DNA of 64,000 bases from AP-15 sp963762575. Lineage in GTDB: Bacteria > Pseudomonadota > Alphaproteobacteria > ATCC43930 > CGMCC-115725. Positions 17,735 to 26,192 of the stretch are shown here, piece after piece (within the stretch, counting starts at the first letter, position 1; every line of letters starts with the position of its first letter). Location of the stretch: the NCBI GenBank assembly GCA_963762575.1, contig CAVXLL010000001.1:62001-126000 (forward strand). The letters run 5' to 3'. Both the position numbers and the translations under genes were made by a program. Below the pieces are notes generated by a model. That model worked only from the letters and a program-made list of their open reading frames with translations, did not search any database and was not told where the DNA came from.

Positions 17735-18495
17735 TCGAGAGGAGCTGCGCGACGTTTGTCGACCGGTGATGCCACGCGCAGCTTGTTGATGTGATTGTCG
17801 ACGACAACACCATCAGGGTGATGCCCTTTGAAATAGTATTTCAGCCACGGGTTTTTGAGAGCTTCCGGGTCATTGGCGTGAAAGCGCCTCATGAAGTCGT
17901 TGCGGGAGGTTGCGAAGGCGTCGTGCTGTCGCCCCAACTCGGGGTCTGCCGCAATGTCGCGAATTTCGGGCACACAATCCAGCACCGCCTGCTTCCGGAT
18001 CGGGAAAATGAAGCAGAAGGGTTCGTCCTTTTCGAAGACGATCGTACCGGGCCTCGTCATTTGCCAGTTCATCGTGAACGGGTAAGGCAGCCAGTTGCTT
18101 TCGATGATCCCGGTCAGCGGGTAAATGCCTTCTTTGGGCGAGTTGAAGGGACCGCTGGCCAGCAGGTCCCACTTGTCGTCGGTCCGAAAGATGTAGTCAG
18201 TATGAAAGGTCACAATGCCGCTGGAGAAATGGGACCGGCAAAACGCCGAGACCGTTCTTCCATCGGGCATGGTTTGGAGCGCCCGAACCGTTAAATCTTC
18301 GGTCCGCGGGCCACCGTTCCAATCGATCGCTAGAGCGATGGGGCAGAGAATGTCCCAACCATGCGCGTTGGCAATCGACAGCGGCAGACACCGATAGGCG
18401 TGACGGTCCGGAAAATCATCCATCCATCGGCGGGAAGCACGAGCCGGCACAATCTTTGGTGGATCACTATTGAGTGCAAAGCAATCTAATTTCAT
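17731..18495 (-). CDS. DUF6065-family protein of unknown function
   Basis: 254 residues resembling the DUF6065 family, whose function is not established. Family-like segments are DRHAYRCLPLSIANAHGWDILCP near residue 32, FHTDYIFRTDDKWDLLASGP, and IESNWLPYPFTMNWQMTRPG with the aromatic-rich core. There is no signal peptide. It is the first gene of a two-gene operon with the 2OG oxygenase, which suggests that both act on one pathway or substrate. A 12-base perfect palindrome lies 63 bases upstream of its ATG and may be a control site. Confidence 0.75.
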   Translation of the reverse strand: MKLDCFALNSDPPKIVPARASRRWMDDFPDRHAYRCLPLSIANAHGWDILCPIALAIDWNGGPRTEDLTVRALQTMPDGRTVSAFCRSHFSSGIVTFHTDYIFRTDDKWDLLASGPFNSPKEGIYPLTGIIESNWLPYPFTMNWQMTRPGTIVFEKDEPFCFIFPIRKQAVLDCVPEIRDIAADPELGRQHDAFATSRNDFMRRFHANDPEALKNPWLKYYFKGHHPDGVVVDNHINKLRVASPVDKRRAAPLE

Positions 18496-18557
18496 CAGAT
18501 CAGGGCCTAACCGGCAATATGTAACCGGCTCGCTAGACTATTGGTGCTTCCGAGTTA

Positions 18558-18569
18558 TAAGATATCTTA
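18558..18569. promoter_or_regulatory. Perfect 12-bp palindrome upstream of the DUF6065 operon
   Basis: TAAGATATCTTA is fully self-complementary and lies in the AT-rich leader between the aldolase gene end (18589) and the DUF6065 start (18495). A dimeric repressor site is one reading; the XRE protein 1.6 kb away is a possible but unproven binder. Confidence 0.35.
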
Positions 18570-18588
18570 GAACAAACCATGAATCCTG

Positions 18589-19374
18589 TCAAGCAAGATC
18601 GCGCAGCAGCTTTGCCCGCTCGGTCGCGGCGGAGGTCATAAAACCGAGATCGCCGCCTCCCAGTACCAGCCGCACGCCCATCCCGATATAGCGGCGCAGC
18701 AGGCTCTCTTTGTAGACGCCGCCTATTCCGGCGAACTTCCCATGGACGTTGCAGGCCTCGACGACGGTGCGGTACGCATCGACGATGCGGTCGTCGCCGA
18801 ATTGACCGGGAATCCCGAGTTCCATGGACAGATCGCTCGTCCCGATCAGCAGCGAGTCGATCCCCGGCACTGCGGCGATCGCTGGCGCGTTGGCTATCGC
18901 CCGCGGTGTTTCGAGCATCACGATGACGAGAGTGGCGGCGTTTATTGCCGCGCAGGCAGCGCCGGCGGCGATCGGAACATAGCCGAAATGCGGCAACCCG
19001 CCCGCGATCGAGCGATGGCCTTGCGGCGGATAGCGCAGACGGTCGGCGATCTCGCGCGCCTCCTCGACCGTGTCGACATGCGGCATGACGATGCCGAGCG
19101 CGCCGCCGTCGAGAACCCGGGTGGCGAGCCAGAACTGCCCTGCCGGAACCCGCACGATCGGTGCGATCCCGGCGCCGAGCGCGGCGACCGAGATCTGCAC
19201 CGCGGTGTCGAGGTCCATCGAATTGTGCTCGAGGTCGAGGAACAGCCAGTCGTAACCGCAGGCCTTCATGATCGAGGCGATGTCGACGGTGCGGCTCTGG
19301 CGGATGCCGACGCCGAGTGCCAATTTGCCGGCCTCGAGGCGTTCGCGGGCCGGGTTGCGCAGTGTGGGTTCCAT
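18589..19374 (-). CDS. HpcH/HpaI-family class II aldolase
   Basis: 261 residues. Metal-dependent aldol cleavage or condensation of pyruvate-type substrates in catabolism is expected. The TIM barrel shows FLDLEHNSMDL (about 46-56), the metal ligands Glu in VIVMLETPRAIANAPAIAAV and Asp in IGTSDLSMELG, and a final glycine-rich RLVLGGGDLGFM. The ATG at 19374 has AAGGAGG eight bases upstream, which settles the start against a very long upstream frame that is only the shadow of genes on the other strand. A decayed relative lies at 39198-39990. Confidence 0.92.
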   Translation of the reverse strand: MEPTLRNPARERLEAGKLALGVGIRQSRTVDIASIMKACGYDWLFLDLEHNSMDLDTAVQISVAALGAGIAPIVRVPAGQFWLATRVLDGGALGIVMPHVDTVEEAREIADRLRYPPQGHRSIAGGLPHFGYVPIAAGAACAAINAATLVIVMLETPRAIANAPAIAAVPGIDSLLIGTSDLSMELGIPGQFGDDRIVDAYRTVVEACNVHGKFAGIGGVYKESLLRRYIGMGVRLVLGGGDLGFMTSAATERAKLLRDLA

Positions 19375-19470
19375 AACGTGCCTCCTTTTGGTCCTATCGT
19401 GCCAATGACGCTTCGAATGAGCGAGGCGATCGGTTAATTCTAGATCGTCTTGGTGGGAGGAGAACAGGGC

Positions 19471-20493
19471 ATGGAAAACCGCAACCGGCGGGTGCTGCTG
19501 AAACGGCGCCCGACCGGCGCGCCGACAACCGCTGATTTCGAGATTGCCGACGGGCCGATCCCCGACCCGGGCGATGGCGAGGCTCTGGTGCGCGGCATCT
19601 ATCTCTCGCTCGACCCTTATATGCGCGGCCGCATCAGCGGGGCGCGCTCCTATGCGAAGCCGGTCGACATCGGCGCCGTCATGGAGGGTCGGGTGGTCGG
19701 ACACGTTGTGCGCTCGCGCGATCCCGGCTTTCGCGAGGGTGATTATGTTTACGGCGGCTACGGGTGGCAGCTCTATAGCGCGGTGCCGGCAAAGGACCTC
19801 ATCAAGCTCGATCCCAACGAGGCGCCGCTGTCGACGGCGCTGGGCGTCCTCGGCATGCCGGGCCTTACCGCCTATGTCGGGCTTAGGGAGATCGGGCGGC
19901 CGCAGCACGGCGAGACCGTGGTCGTGTCGGCTGCTTCGGGCGCGGTTGGCGGTGTCGCCGGTCAGCTCGCCAGGCGCGCCGGGGCACGGGTCGTCGGGAT
20001 TGCCGGCGGCGCCGACAAATGCCGCTATGTCGAAGGCGAGCTCGGCTTCGACGCCTGCGTCGACCATCGCTCGGCAGATCTGGGGGCCGCCCTCGACCGT
20101 GCCTGTCCGAAGGGCATCGACGTTTATTGGGAGAACGTCGGCGGTGCGGTCCAGCAAGCGGTGTTCCCGCGCCTCAACGATTTCGGCCGCATGGTGATGT
20201 GCGGCATGGTCTCGGAATACAACGACGTCGAGCCGCGCCCCGGTCCCAATTTGATGGCGGCAGTGCGCAAGCGGCTCAAGATCCAGGGCTTCATCGTCAG
20301 CGACCAATGGGAGCGTTTTGGCGAGTATCGCGCGATGGCGGCGCCGCTGGTCCGCAGTGGCGAGCTGAAATACCGCGAGGACATCGTGGACGGTCTCGAC
20401 CGGGCGCCCGAGGCCTTCATCGGCCTGCTGAACGGCCGCAATTTCGGCAAGCTCTTGATCAAGCTCGGCGACGATCCGACGGCTGGAAGCTAA
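19471..20493 (+). CDS. NADP-dependent medium-chain oxidoreductase (enoyl/alkenal reductase type)
   Basis: 340 residues of the zinc-independent MDR family that includes leukotriene B4 dehydrogenases and curcumin reductase (CurA). Typical features are LSLDPYMRGRIS near residue 43, VLGMPGLTAYVGLREIG, the Rossmann loop VSAASGAVGGVAGQLA (about 152-167), and the substrate-end segment YWENVGGAVQQAVF. It would reduce the C=C bond of alpha,beta-unsaturated carbonyls. ATG 19471 has GGAGGAG nine bases upstream. It is divergent from the aldolase gene at 19374 across 96 bases. Confidence 0.9.
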   Translation: MENRNRRVLLKRRPTGAPTTADFEIADGPIPDPGDGEALVRGIYLSLDPYMRGRISGARSYAKPVDIGAVMEGRVVGHVVRSRDPGFREGDYVYGGYGWQLYSAVPAKDLIKLDPNEAPLSTALGVLGMPGLTAYVGLREIGRPQHGETVVVSAASGAVGGVAGQLARRAGARVVGIAGGADKCRYVEGELGFDACVDHRSADLGAALDRACPKGIDVYWENVGGAVQQAVFPRLNDFGRMVMCGMVSEYNDVEPRPGPNLMAAVRKRLKIQGFIVSDQWERFGEYRAMAAPLVRSGELKYREDIVDGLDRAPEAFIGLLNGRNFGKLLIKLGDDPTAGS

Positions 20494-20516
20494 AAGCTCG
20501 GCGAGGAAGGTGCCTG

Positions 20517-21206
20517 ATGCGCTGGATATCGACGATCGCGATACTCTCGGCCTGCGCGGCTTGTCAGTCCCCACAGGTTGCGGTCGTGCCGCCAGCGGAA
20601 CCCGTATGCCACGACTTCGCCACGCCGATAACGGCGGGCGGGCAACCGGAGCAGGCCAAGGGCCAAGCATGTGAGCAGCCGGACGGCAGCTGGCAAATGG
20701 TGCAGAACACACCGGGATTGCCGGCCCAAACCTATGTCTTGGAGCCGCCGGGCCAGCCGGCCGCCGCGGCGAGCACCCCTGCACAGCTGTTGCCGAGCCG
20801 GTCCCCACCCAATCAGTCGCCCTGTAGTAGCTATACGGCTCCTGTCACGGTAGGCGGGCAGCCGCGGCAGGCATTTATCGAGGCCTGTCCGCAACCCGAC
20901 GGAAGCTGGACAATCACGCAGAATACGCCGGGGTTGCCGACGCAGGTCTACCAGGTGCCGCCGCCCGCGTCCTCGCCCTACCCCTACGACTACCTGTACC
21001 CGGTCGACTACGCCTATCCCGAATTCTTTCCTTATTGGCTCGGCGCGCCCTGGTACTTTGGTCTCGCGCCGTCGATCGTCGTCGTACAGCGGTTCCACCA
21101 TTTCCATTATGGCTTTCCTCGTGGCTTCAGCCACGGTTTCGCCCGCGGTTTTGGCCCTAGCTTCGGCATAGCCCGCGGCGGCGGGGGCGGGGGCGGACGG
21201 CGTTAG
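20517..21206 (+). CDS. Lipoprotein with two internal repeats and a Gly-rich tail
   Basis: 229 residues, no named family. The N terminus has a short signal with lipobox LSAC (Cys13), so a lipid-anchored envelope protein is likely. Two modules of about 42 residues follow: one from CHDFATPITAGGQPEQA to NTPGLPAQTY, the other from CSSYTAPVTVGGQPRQA to NTPGLPTQVY. Both contain GGQPxQA, a Cys, QPDGSW and TPGLPxQ. They are joined by a Pro/Ala linker and followed by a Tyr/Pro-rich segment and a Phe/His/Gly-rich tail ending in seven glycines. The ATG at 20517 follows GCGAGGAAGG. It lies between the MDR gene and a Mo-hydroxylase gene on the same strand. Confidence 0.75.
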   Translation: MRWISTIAILSACAACQSPQVAVVPPAEPVCHDFATPITAGGQPEQAKGQACEQPDGSWQMVQNTPGLPAQTYVLEPPGQPAAAASTPAQLLPSRSPPNQSPCSSYTAPVTVGGQPRQAFIEACPQPDGSWTITQNTPGLPTQVYQVPPPASSPYPYDYLYPVDYAYPEFFPYWLGAPWYFGLAPSIVVVQRFHHFHYGFPRGFSHGFARGFGPSFGIARGGGGGGGRR

Positions 21207-21224
21207 CAGAGACGGGGCGGGATC

Positions 21225-23558
21225 ATGAGCGTGCAAGCGATCGGCCAACCGGTACGCAGAGAAGAGGATCTGCGCCTCCTCAGAGGCAGAGGCCGGTATG
21301 TCGACGACATCAGGGAGCCGCACGAAGCGCGCGGCTATGTGCTACGCTCGCCTCATGCGCATGCCCGTATCTCCGCGCTCGATGCCCGGAATGCACGGGC
21401 GGCGCCGGGCGTGCTTGGGGTATTGACGGGTGAGGATCTGCGCCGCCGCGGTCTCGGCACTCTGATGCCGGGGGTCCGACGCAGGCGTCGCAATGGCGCC
21501 CCGGCCTTTGTCTGCCCGCAGCCGCTGTTGGCGCGCGATCGCGTCCGCTACGTCGGAGATCCGGTCGCGTTCATCGTCGCCGAGATATTGGACCAGGCAA
21601 AGGACGCCGCCGAACTGATCGACATCTCCTACCAGCCCTTGCCCACGGCAATCAGCGCCGAAGCGGCGCTTGCCGCCGATGCGCCAGCGGTCTGGGACGA
21701 GAACCCGGGGAACGAGGCGTTCTTTCACGAGATCGGCGACAAGTCCGCGGTCGATGCCGCCTTTGCCAAAGCCGACCGTATCGTCCGTCACACGATCCCG
21801 ATCAACCGGGTCACGGCAAACAGCATGGAGCCGCGCGGGTGCCTCGCGCATTACGATCCGGATCAAGACCGTTATACGATCCGCTGCACCATTCAGTCGG
21901 TGCACGCCACCAGGGCGGCATTGGCCGATCGCATATTCAAACTGCCGCAGCACCAGTTCCGGGTGGTGTGCGACAATATGGGCGGCGGCTTTGGCATGAA
22001 GGGCGGCTGCTATGCGGAATATGGGCTGTCGCTCTGGGCATCCGAGGTGACCGGACGTCCGGTCCGCTGGATTGCCGAGCGCAGTGAAGGTCTGCTGAGC
22101 GACGAGCAGGGGCGCGGCAGCGTCGTCGAGACTGCGCTGGCGCTCGACAGGGAAGGGCGGTTTATGGCGCTGCGGGCGCAGTGGAAGGCGGCCATCGGCG
22201 CTTATTTTTCGACCGATCGTCCGACCATACCGCTGACCATCGGGCTCGGTTGTCTGGTCAATACCTACGGGATCCCGGCGGTTCACGCGCAAGTCCTCGC
22301 GGTTCTGACCAACACGATGAGCATTGCGCCCTACCGCGGGGGCAGCCGGCCCGAGCCGATCTATGTGATCGAAACGATTATCGACAAAGCCGCCCGCGAG
22401 CTGGGCATCGAGCCCGCCGAGCTGCGCCGCCGCAATACGATCCCCAATGAGGCGATGCCGTTCACGACGGTATTGCAGCAGACTTACGACAGCGGCGATT
22501 TCGTCAAAAACCTGCATGATTGCCTGGCGCTGGCAGATCACGGCCGTGTTGCCGAACGCCGCGAAGCGGCGAAGAAGCGCGGCAAGCTGCTCGGGGTCGG
22601 CGTGGCGACGGCGGTTGCGGCATCCGGCGGACGCGATTACGAGCACGCCGAGATCCGTTTCGACCCGTCGGGCGGCGTGGTGCTGATGACCGGCAGCATG
22701 GATCACGGCCAGGGCCATGGCACGACCTTCAAGCAGGTGCTTTCGGAAAAGCTGGGCATCGATTCCGATATGATCCGCTACCGCTATGGCGACAGCGATC
22801 TCGTGAGTATGGGGATCGGGACTTTCGGGTCGCGCTCGGCGCAGCTCGCCGGCTCGGCAATTGTCGTCGCCGCCGACCGGCTGATCGACAAGGGCCGCAA
22901 GATCGCCGCTCATATGATGGAAGCCGGGACGCACGATGTCGAATTCGCGGCCGGCAAATTCACGATTGCCGGCACCGATCGGTCGGTCGGTATTGTCGAC
23001 GTCGCCAAACAGGCTTTCAACTCCACCCATTTGCCGAACGACATCGAGACCGGCTTCTCGGAGCGGGCCAATTTCGGCCCGCCTGGCTGCGCCACATTCC
23101 CCAGCGGAGCACATTGCTGCGAGGTCGAGATCGACGAGGAAACTGGTGAAGCCGCCTTGACCCGCTATGTGGCGGTCGACGATGTCGGCCGCGTCCTAAA
23201 TCCGCTACTCTGCGAGGGGCAAATTCATGGCGGCATCGTTCAGGGTATCGGCCAGGCGCTGATGGAGGATCTGGTCTACGACCAGTCGAGCGGCCAGCTG
23301 CTCACCGGCTCATTCCAGGATTACGCAATGCCGCGCGCCGATGCTTTCTGCCATTTCGAGCTCGCCAACAACCCGACCTTGACGGATCGAAACCCGCTCG
23401 GCGTCAAAGGCGTCGGTGAGGCCGGCACCTTGTGCGCGATCCCGGCCGTAATGAACGCCGTCAACAACGCATTGGCGCGGATCGGCGCGCCCCGGGTGGA
23501 ATCTCCGGCGACCTCGGAAAAAATATGGCGAGCGCTGGACGCAGCCCGTAAGGGCTGA
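21225..23558 (+). CDS. Molybdenum hydroxylase Mo-binding large subunit, without adjacent partners
   Basis: 777 residues, full length for the xanthine dehydrogenase family. The N-terminal fold domain begins VRREEDLRLLRGRGRYVDDI; cofactor loops include NMGGGFGMKGGCY and DHGQGHGTTF; the active-site loop is APYRGGSRPE; the catalytic Glu is in GVKGVGEAG near the C terminus. It is not a CO dehydrogenase of form I (no Cys-Ser-Phe-Arg). The FAD and 2Fe-2S subunits it needs are not next to it; the only ones in the window are those at 1794-3100. Substrate unknown. Confidence 0.92.
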   Translation: MSVQAIGQPVRREEDLRLLRGRGRYVDDIREPHEARGYVLRSPHAHARISALDARNARAAPGVLGVLTGEDLRRRGLGTLMPGVRRRRRNGAPAFVCPQPLLARDRVRYVGDPVAFIVAEILDQAKDAAELIDISYQPLPTAISAEAALAADAPAVWDENPGNEAFFHEIGDKSAVDAAFAKADRIVRHTIPINRVTANSMEPRGCLAHYDPDQDRYTIRCTIQSVHATRAALADRIFKLPQHQFRVVCDNMGGGFGMKGGCYAEYGLSLWASEVTGRPVRWIAERSEGLLSDEQGRGSVVETALALDREGRFMALRAQWKAAIGAYFSTDRPTIPLTIGLGCLVNTYGIPAVHAQVLAVLTNTMSIAPYRGGSRPEPIYVIETIIDKAARELGIEPAELRRRNTIPNEAMPFTTVLQQTYDSGDFVKNLHDCLALADHGRVAERREAAKKRGKLLGVGVATAVAASGGRDYEHAEIRFDPSGGVVLMTGSMDHGQGHGTTFKQVLSEKLGIDSDMIRYRYGDSDLVSMGIGTFGSRSAQLAGSAIVVAADRLIDKGRKIAAHMMEAGTHDVEFAAGKFTIAGTDRSVGIVDVAKQAFNSTHLPNDIETGFSERANFGPPGCATFPSGAHCCEVEIDEETGEAALTRYVAVDDVGRVLNPLLCEGQIHGGIVQGIGQALMEDLVYDQSSGQLLTGSFQDYAMPRADAFCHFELANNPTLTDRNPLGVKGVGEAGTLCAIPAVMNAVNNALARIGAPRVESPATSEKIWRALDAARKG

Positions 23559-23635
23559 GTTCCCGCAGGGGGGGCGAGCCCACACCCAATCGCCCGAACG
23601 GGACGTCGCCGGAATCCGCCGCCGGCGGGCTGGGT

Positions 23636-24866
23636 TCAAGCGCGCCCGCCGGACGGTAATCCGGCACGGTCCGCAGCTCCGCCACCCCGCCGAACGTCGA
23701 GCCGTTGGCGCAGCCAGCGGCGTCCAGCGACTTCGATGAACGTATAGGTGAGTGTCGCAAGAGCAAGGCTCGACGCGATCAAAGTGGCCATCGATAAAAG
23801 GGAGCCGGTCAGCGACAGATTGGCCAGATCCGTTCCGGGAAGCAGCCGCGCAATCTCCATCGTGACGAAGAGCACAAACCAATGGAGGAGGTAAAGGGAA
23901 TAAGAGATGGTCCCGAGCCAAACCAGCGGCGCTGAATTGAGCAGCCGCGCGAACTGGCCTCTATTGAGCACGGCGGTCAATATCAACAGCGGAAACAGCG
24001 CGATGATGCCAAGATCCGGCGCGGCGAAGTGCAGCAGCGCTCCGAGCAGCAGCAATACCGCCGCGAATGTCGTGTCGTGGGACAAAATTGATGCATACGC
24101 GCGGCTTTGATACGCGCTGTACAGCAGCGATCCGATTATGAATTCTGGCAGGCACCGAACGATCGCGTAGGCTCCGTTCCACTGGTTGAAATAATCACCC
24201 GTGCGGTACGCCAGCCACCCCAGCACTGCCGCGAGCAACCCGCCTATTGCGCTCTTACCGACCGGCCCAATGCGCCGTGACAGAGGGAAGAGTAGCGGAA
24301 AGAGCAGATAGGCTAGAAACTCCACACTTATCGACCATGCGGGGTCATTCCAGTTCAGCTCGCGCGCCCATAGTCCCTGGAGCATCAAAAGATTAGCAAA
24401 GAACCCGCTGAGCGAGCGCTCGCCGACGAGCGGTATGGGCTCGAAGGAACCCCTCAGCGCATATGTTGCGGCCCGTTCGGCGATTGCTGTCGCCACGAAG
24501 AGCAGCAGCACCGTGATGTGCAGCGGGTATAGGCGCGCCACCCGTGCCGCCAGAAAATTCCGATAGCTCGACCCGGTTACCCGCCTTGCGAATCCCCTCC
24601 TGATAGACGTGGGTGATGACAAAGCCGCTCAGCATAAAGAACATGTCGACTGCCAGGTAGCCTTTGTACACAGCTCCCGTATACCGCTCCGGATGTACCG
24701 CCGGGAAATACCAGCAGAAGTGAAACAAGACGACCCACAGCGCAGCTACGCCGCGCAAAGGGGTGAGCGAGGCGAGTTGCCGGGCCGACCCTGGCAACCG
24801 CTTCCGACCGTGTCCGTTGTCCTCGGCGGTCCTCAACACTTGTCCGGAGGCAACCTGTATAACCAT
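23636..24866 (-). CDS. Acyltransferase-3 (OafA/YrhL-type) membrane protein, frameshift at a C4 run near 24595
   Basis: About 409 residues after correction. Integral membrane O-acyltransferase that decorates surface sugars. The N-terminal block has PLRGVAALWVVLFHF with the conserved Arg and His, and DMFFMLSGFVITH. The second half (YRNFLAARVARLYPLH onward) has the expected further transmembrane segments, including LGTISYSLYLLHWFVLF near the end. The two halves are in different frames: reading GGGG at 24594-24597 (minus strand) as GGG restores QEGFARRV. ATG 24866 has GGAG close by; an upstream TTG is the alternative. A homopolymer indel, probably technical, is the simplest reading. Confidence 0.82.
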
Positions 24867-25105
24867 CTTCTCCAACCGGTAGTTGCCGATTGATCAAAGG
24901 ACAACAATTACAGGGTTGCGGTGTTCCGTTCCGGCCATCATGCCGGTGCTGATCCGCGGATCGATTTATCAGAAAGTTCAGGCGCAGATCGGGGCACCCC
25001 ACAGGCGGGCCTCTACGAAATCCGGAAGTGCAAAACCTATTTCTGGCCGCTTGTGGCGGTGCCGCCGGCAGGCCTATCCTCATCGTCGCAAAGGAGGGCT
25101 GTCCC

Positions 25106-26155
25106 ATGGCATCCGACGGGTGGAACGATCAACGTTCTTATCTCTATTTGGGCTTGGCGGGCGAAACCGGACCGGGGCGGGCGGTGCACAGCGGTCTCTG
25201 TCGCCTTGCCGACGGCAGCGACGAATGGGAGCTTCTGCAACGCGGTTTGCCCGAGGCGCCGGCGGTGCGGGCATTGGCGGTGCACCCGCTGAAACCTGAA
25301 ATCATCTATGCCGGCACCCAATCCGGCCCTTACCGCAGCGCCGACCATGGCGAGCATTGGGAAAAGATCGAGCTACCCGATCACGGCCTTCCGGTCTGGT
25401 CGGTGCTGTTTCACCCGCACGATCCGGATGTGATGTTCATCGGCTACGAGAATTGCGAGATTTACCGCAGCGACGATGCCGGTGAGCACTGGTCCCGTCT
25501 GCCGGTCAGCGTGCGCTTCCCCGAGATCACCACCGCTCCGGGCGCGAACCCGGCAAAACGGGTGCTGAAGATGGACGCCAGCGCCGCAGAGCCCGAGCTA
25601 ATATATGCCGCCATCGAGGTCGGCGGCACCCTGCGCTCCACCGACGGTGGCGAACACTGGGAAAATCTGAGCCATGGCCAATACGTCAACGACGATACAG
25701 TCGATATGCATGGCGTGCTGGCCAGCCGCTGGCGGCCGAATTCGGTCTACGCTATTGGCCGGGCCGGCATGTTCCACAGCGCCGACGGCGGCGACCACTG
25801 GCGGACCGTGCCGCTCGAGCCGCTCAATGCCAAGGGACAGATCTATTGTCGCGACATCCGCGAGGTCCCCGGCAACCCGCGCAAGCTCTGGGTAGCGGCG
25901 GGAGGCGGCTTCCAAAGCGATGTCGGCGTGCTGCTGAGAAGCTCCGACGGCGGCGACAGTTGGACCCGCGTCGATATGGGGCTGCAGCCGCCGCACACGA
26001 TGTTCTCCCTGACCTTCGACGAGCGTCGGCCGGCCCACATGTCCTGCGCCACCAACGGCGGCGAGGTCTACAGCAGCCGCGACGGCGGCGAGACCTGGAC
26101 CACCCATCCGCGGCCGCCGGGCGGCACGCAGGTCTACGCTCTCGCCCGCGGCTGA
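25106..26155 (+). CDS. Asp-box (BNR) beta-propeller protein
   Basis: 349 residues with six Asp-box repeats of the SxDxGxxW type (SADHGEHW, SDDAGEHW, STDGGEHW, SADGGDHW, SSDGGDSW, SRDGGETW) spaced through the chain, as in sialidase and photosystem-assembly (YCF48-like) propellers. There is no signal peptide or membrane segment, and the acid and arginine residues of sialidases were not recognised, so enzymatic function should not be assumed. ATG 25106 follows AAGGAGGG nine bases upstream. It stands alone between the acyltransferase (divergent) and the DLH-like fusion (convergent). Confidence 0.85.
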   Translation: MASDGWNDQRSYLYLGLAGETGPGRAVHSGLCRLADGSDEWELLQRGLPEAPAVRALAVHPLKPEIIYAGTQSGPYRSADHGEHWEKIELPDHGLPVWSVLFHPHDPDVMFIGYENCEIYRSDDAGEHWSRLPVSVRFPEITTAPGANPAKRVLKMDASAAEPELIYAAIEVGGTLRSTDGGEHWENLSHGQYVNDDTVDMHGVLASRWRPNSVYAIGRAGMFHSADGGDHWRTVPLEPLNAKGQIYCRDIREVPGNPRKLWVAAGGGFQSDVGVLLRSSDGGDSWTRVDMGLQPPHTMFSLTFDERRPAHMSCATNGGEVYSSRDGGETWTTHPRPPGGTQVYALARG

Positions 26156-26192
26156 GCAGGCGGGCCAAAGCCCGCCGCCCAAACGCCCTTGG

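Noticed and set aside
18589..20808. Very long minus-strand frame extending upstream of the aldolase
   Set aside because: Beyond 19374 it only mirrors the reductase and lipoprotein genes on the plus strand; the aldolase start is fixed by its AAGGAGG site.
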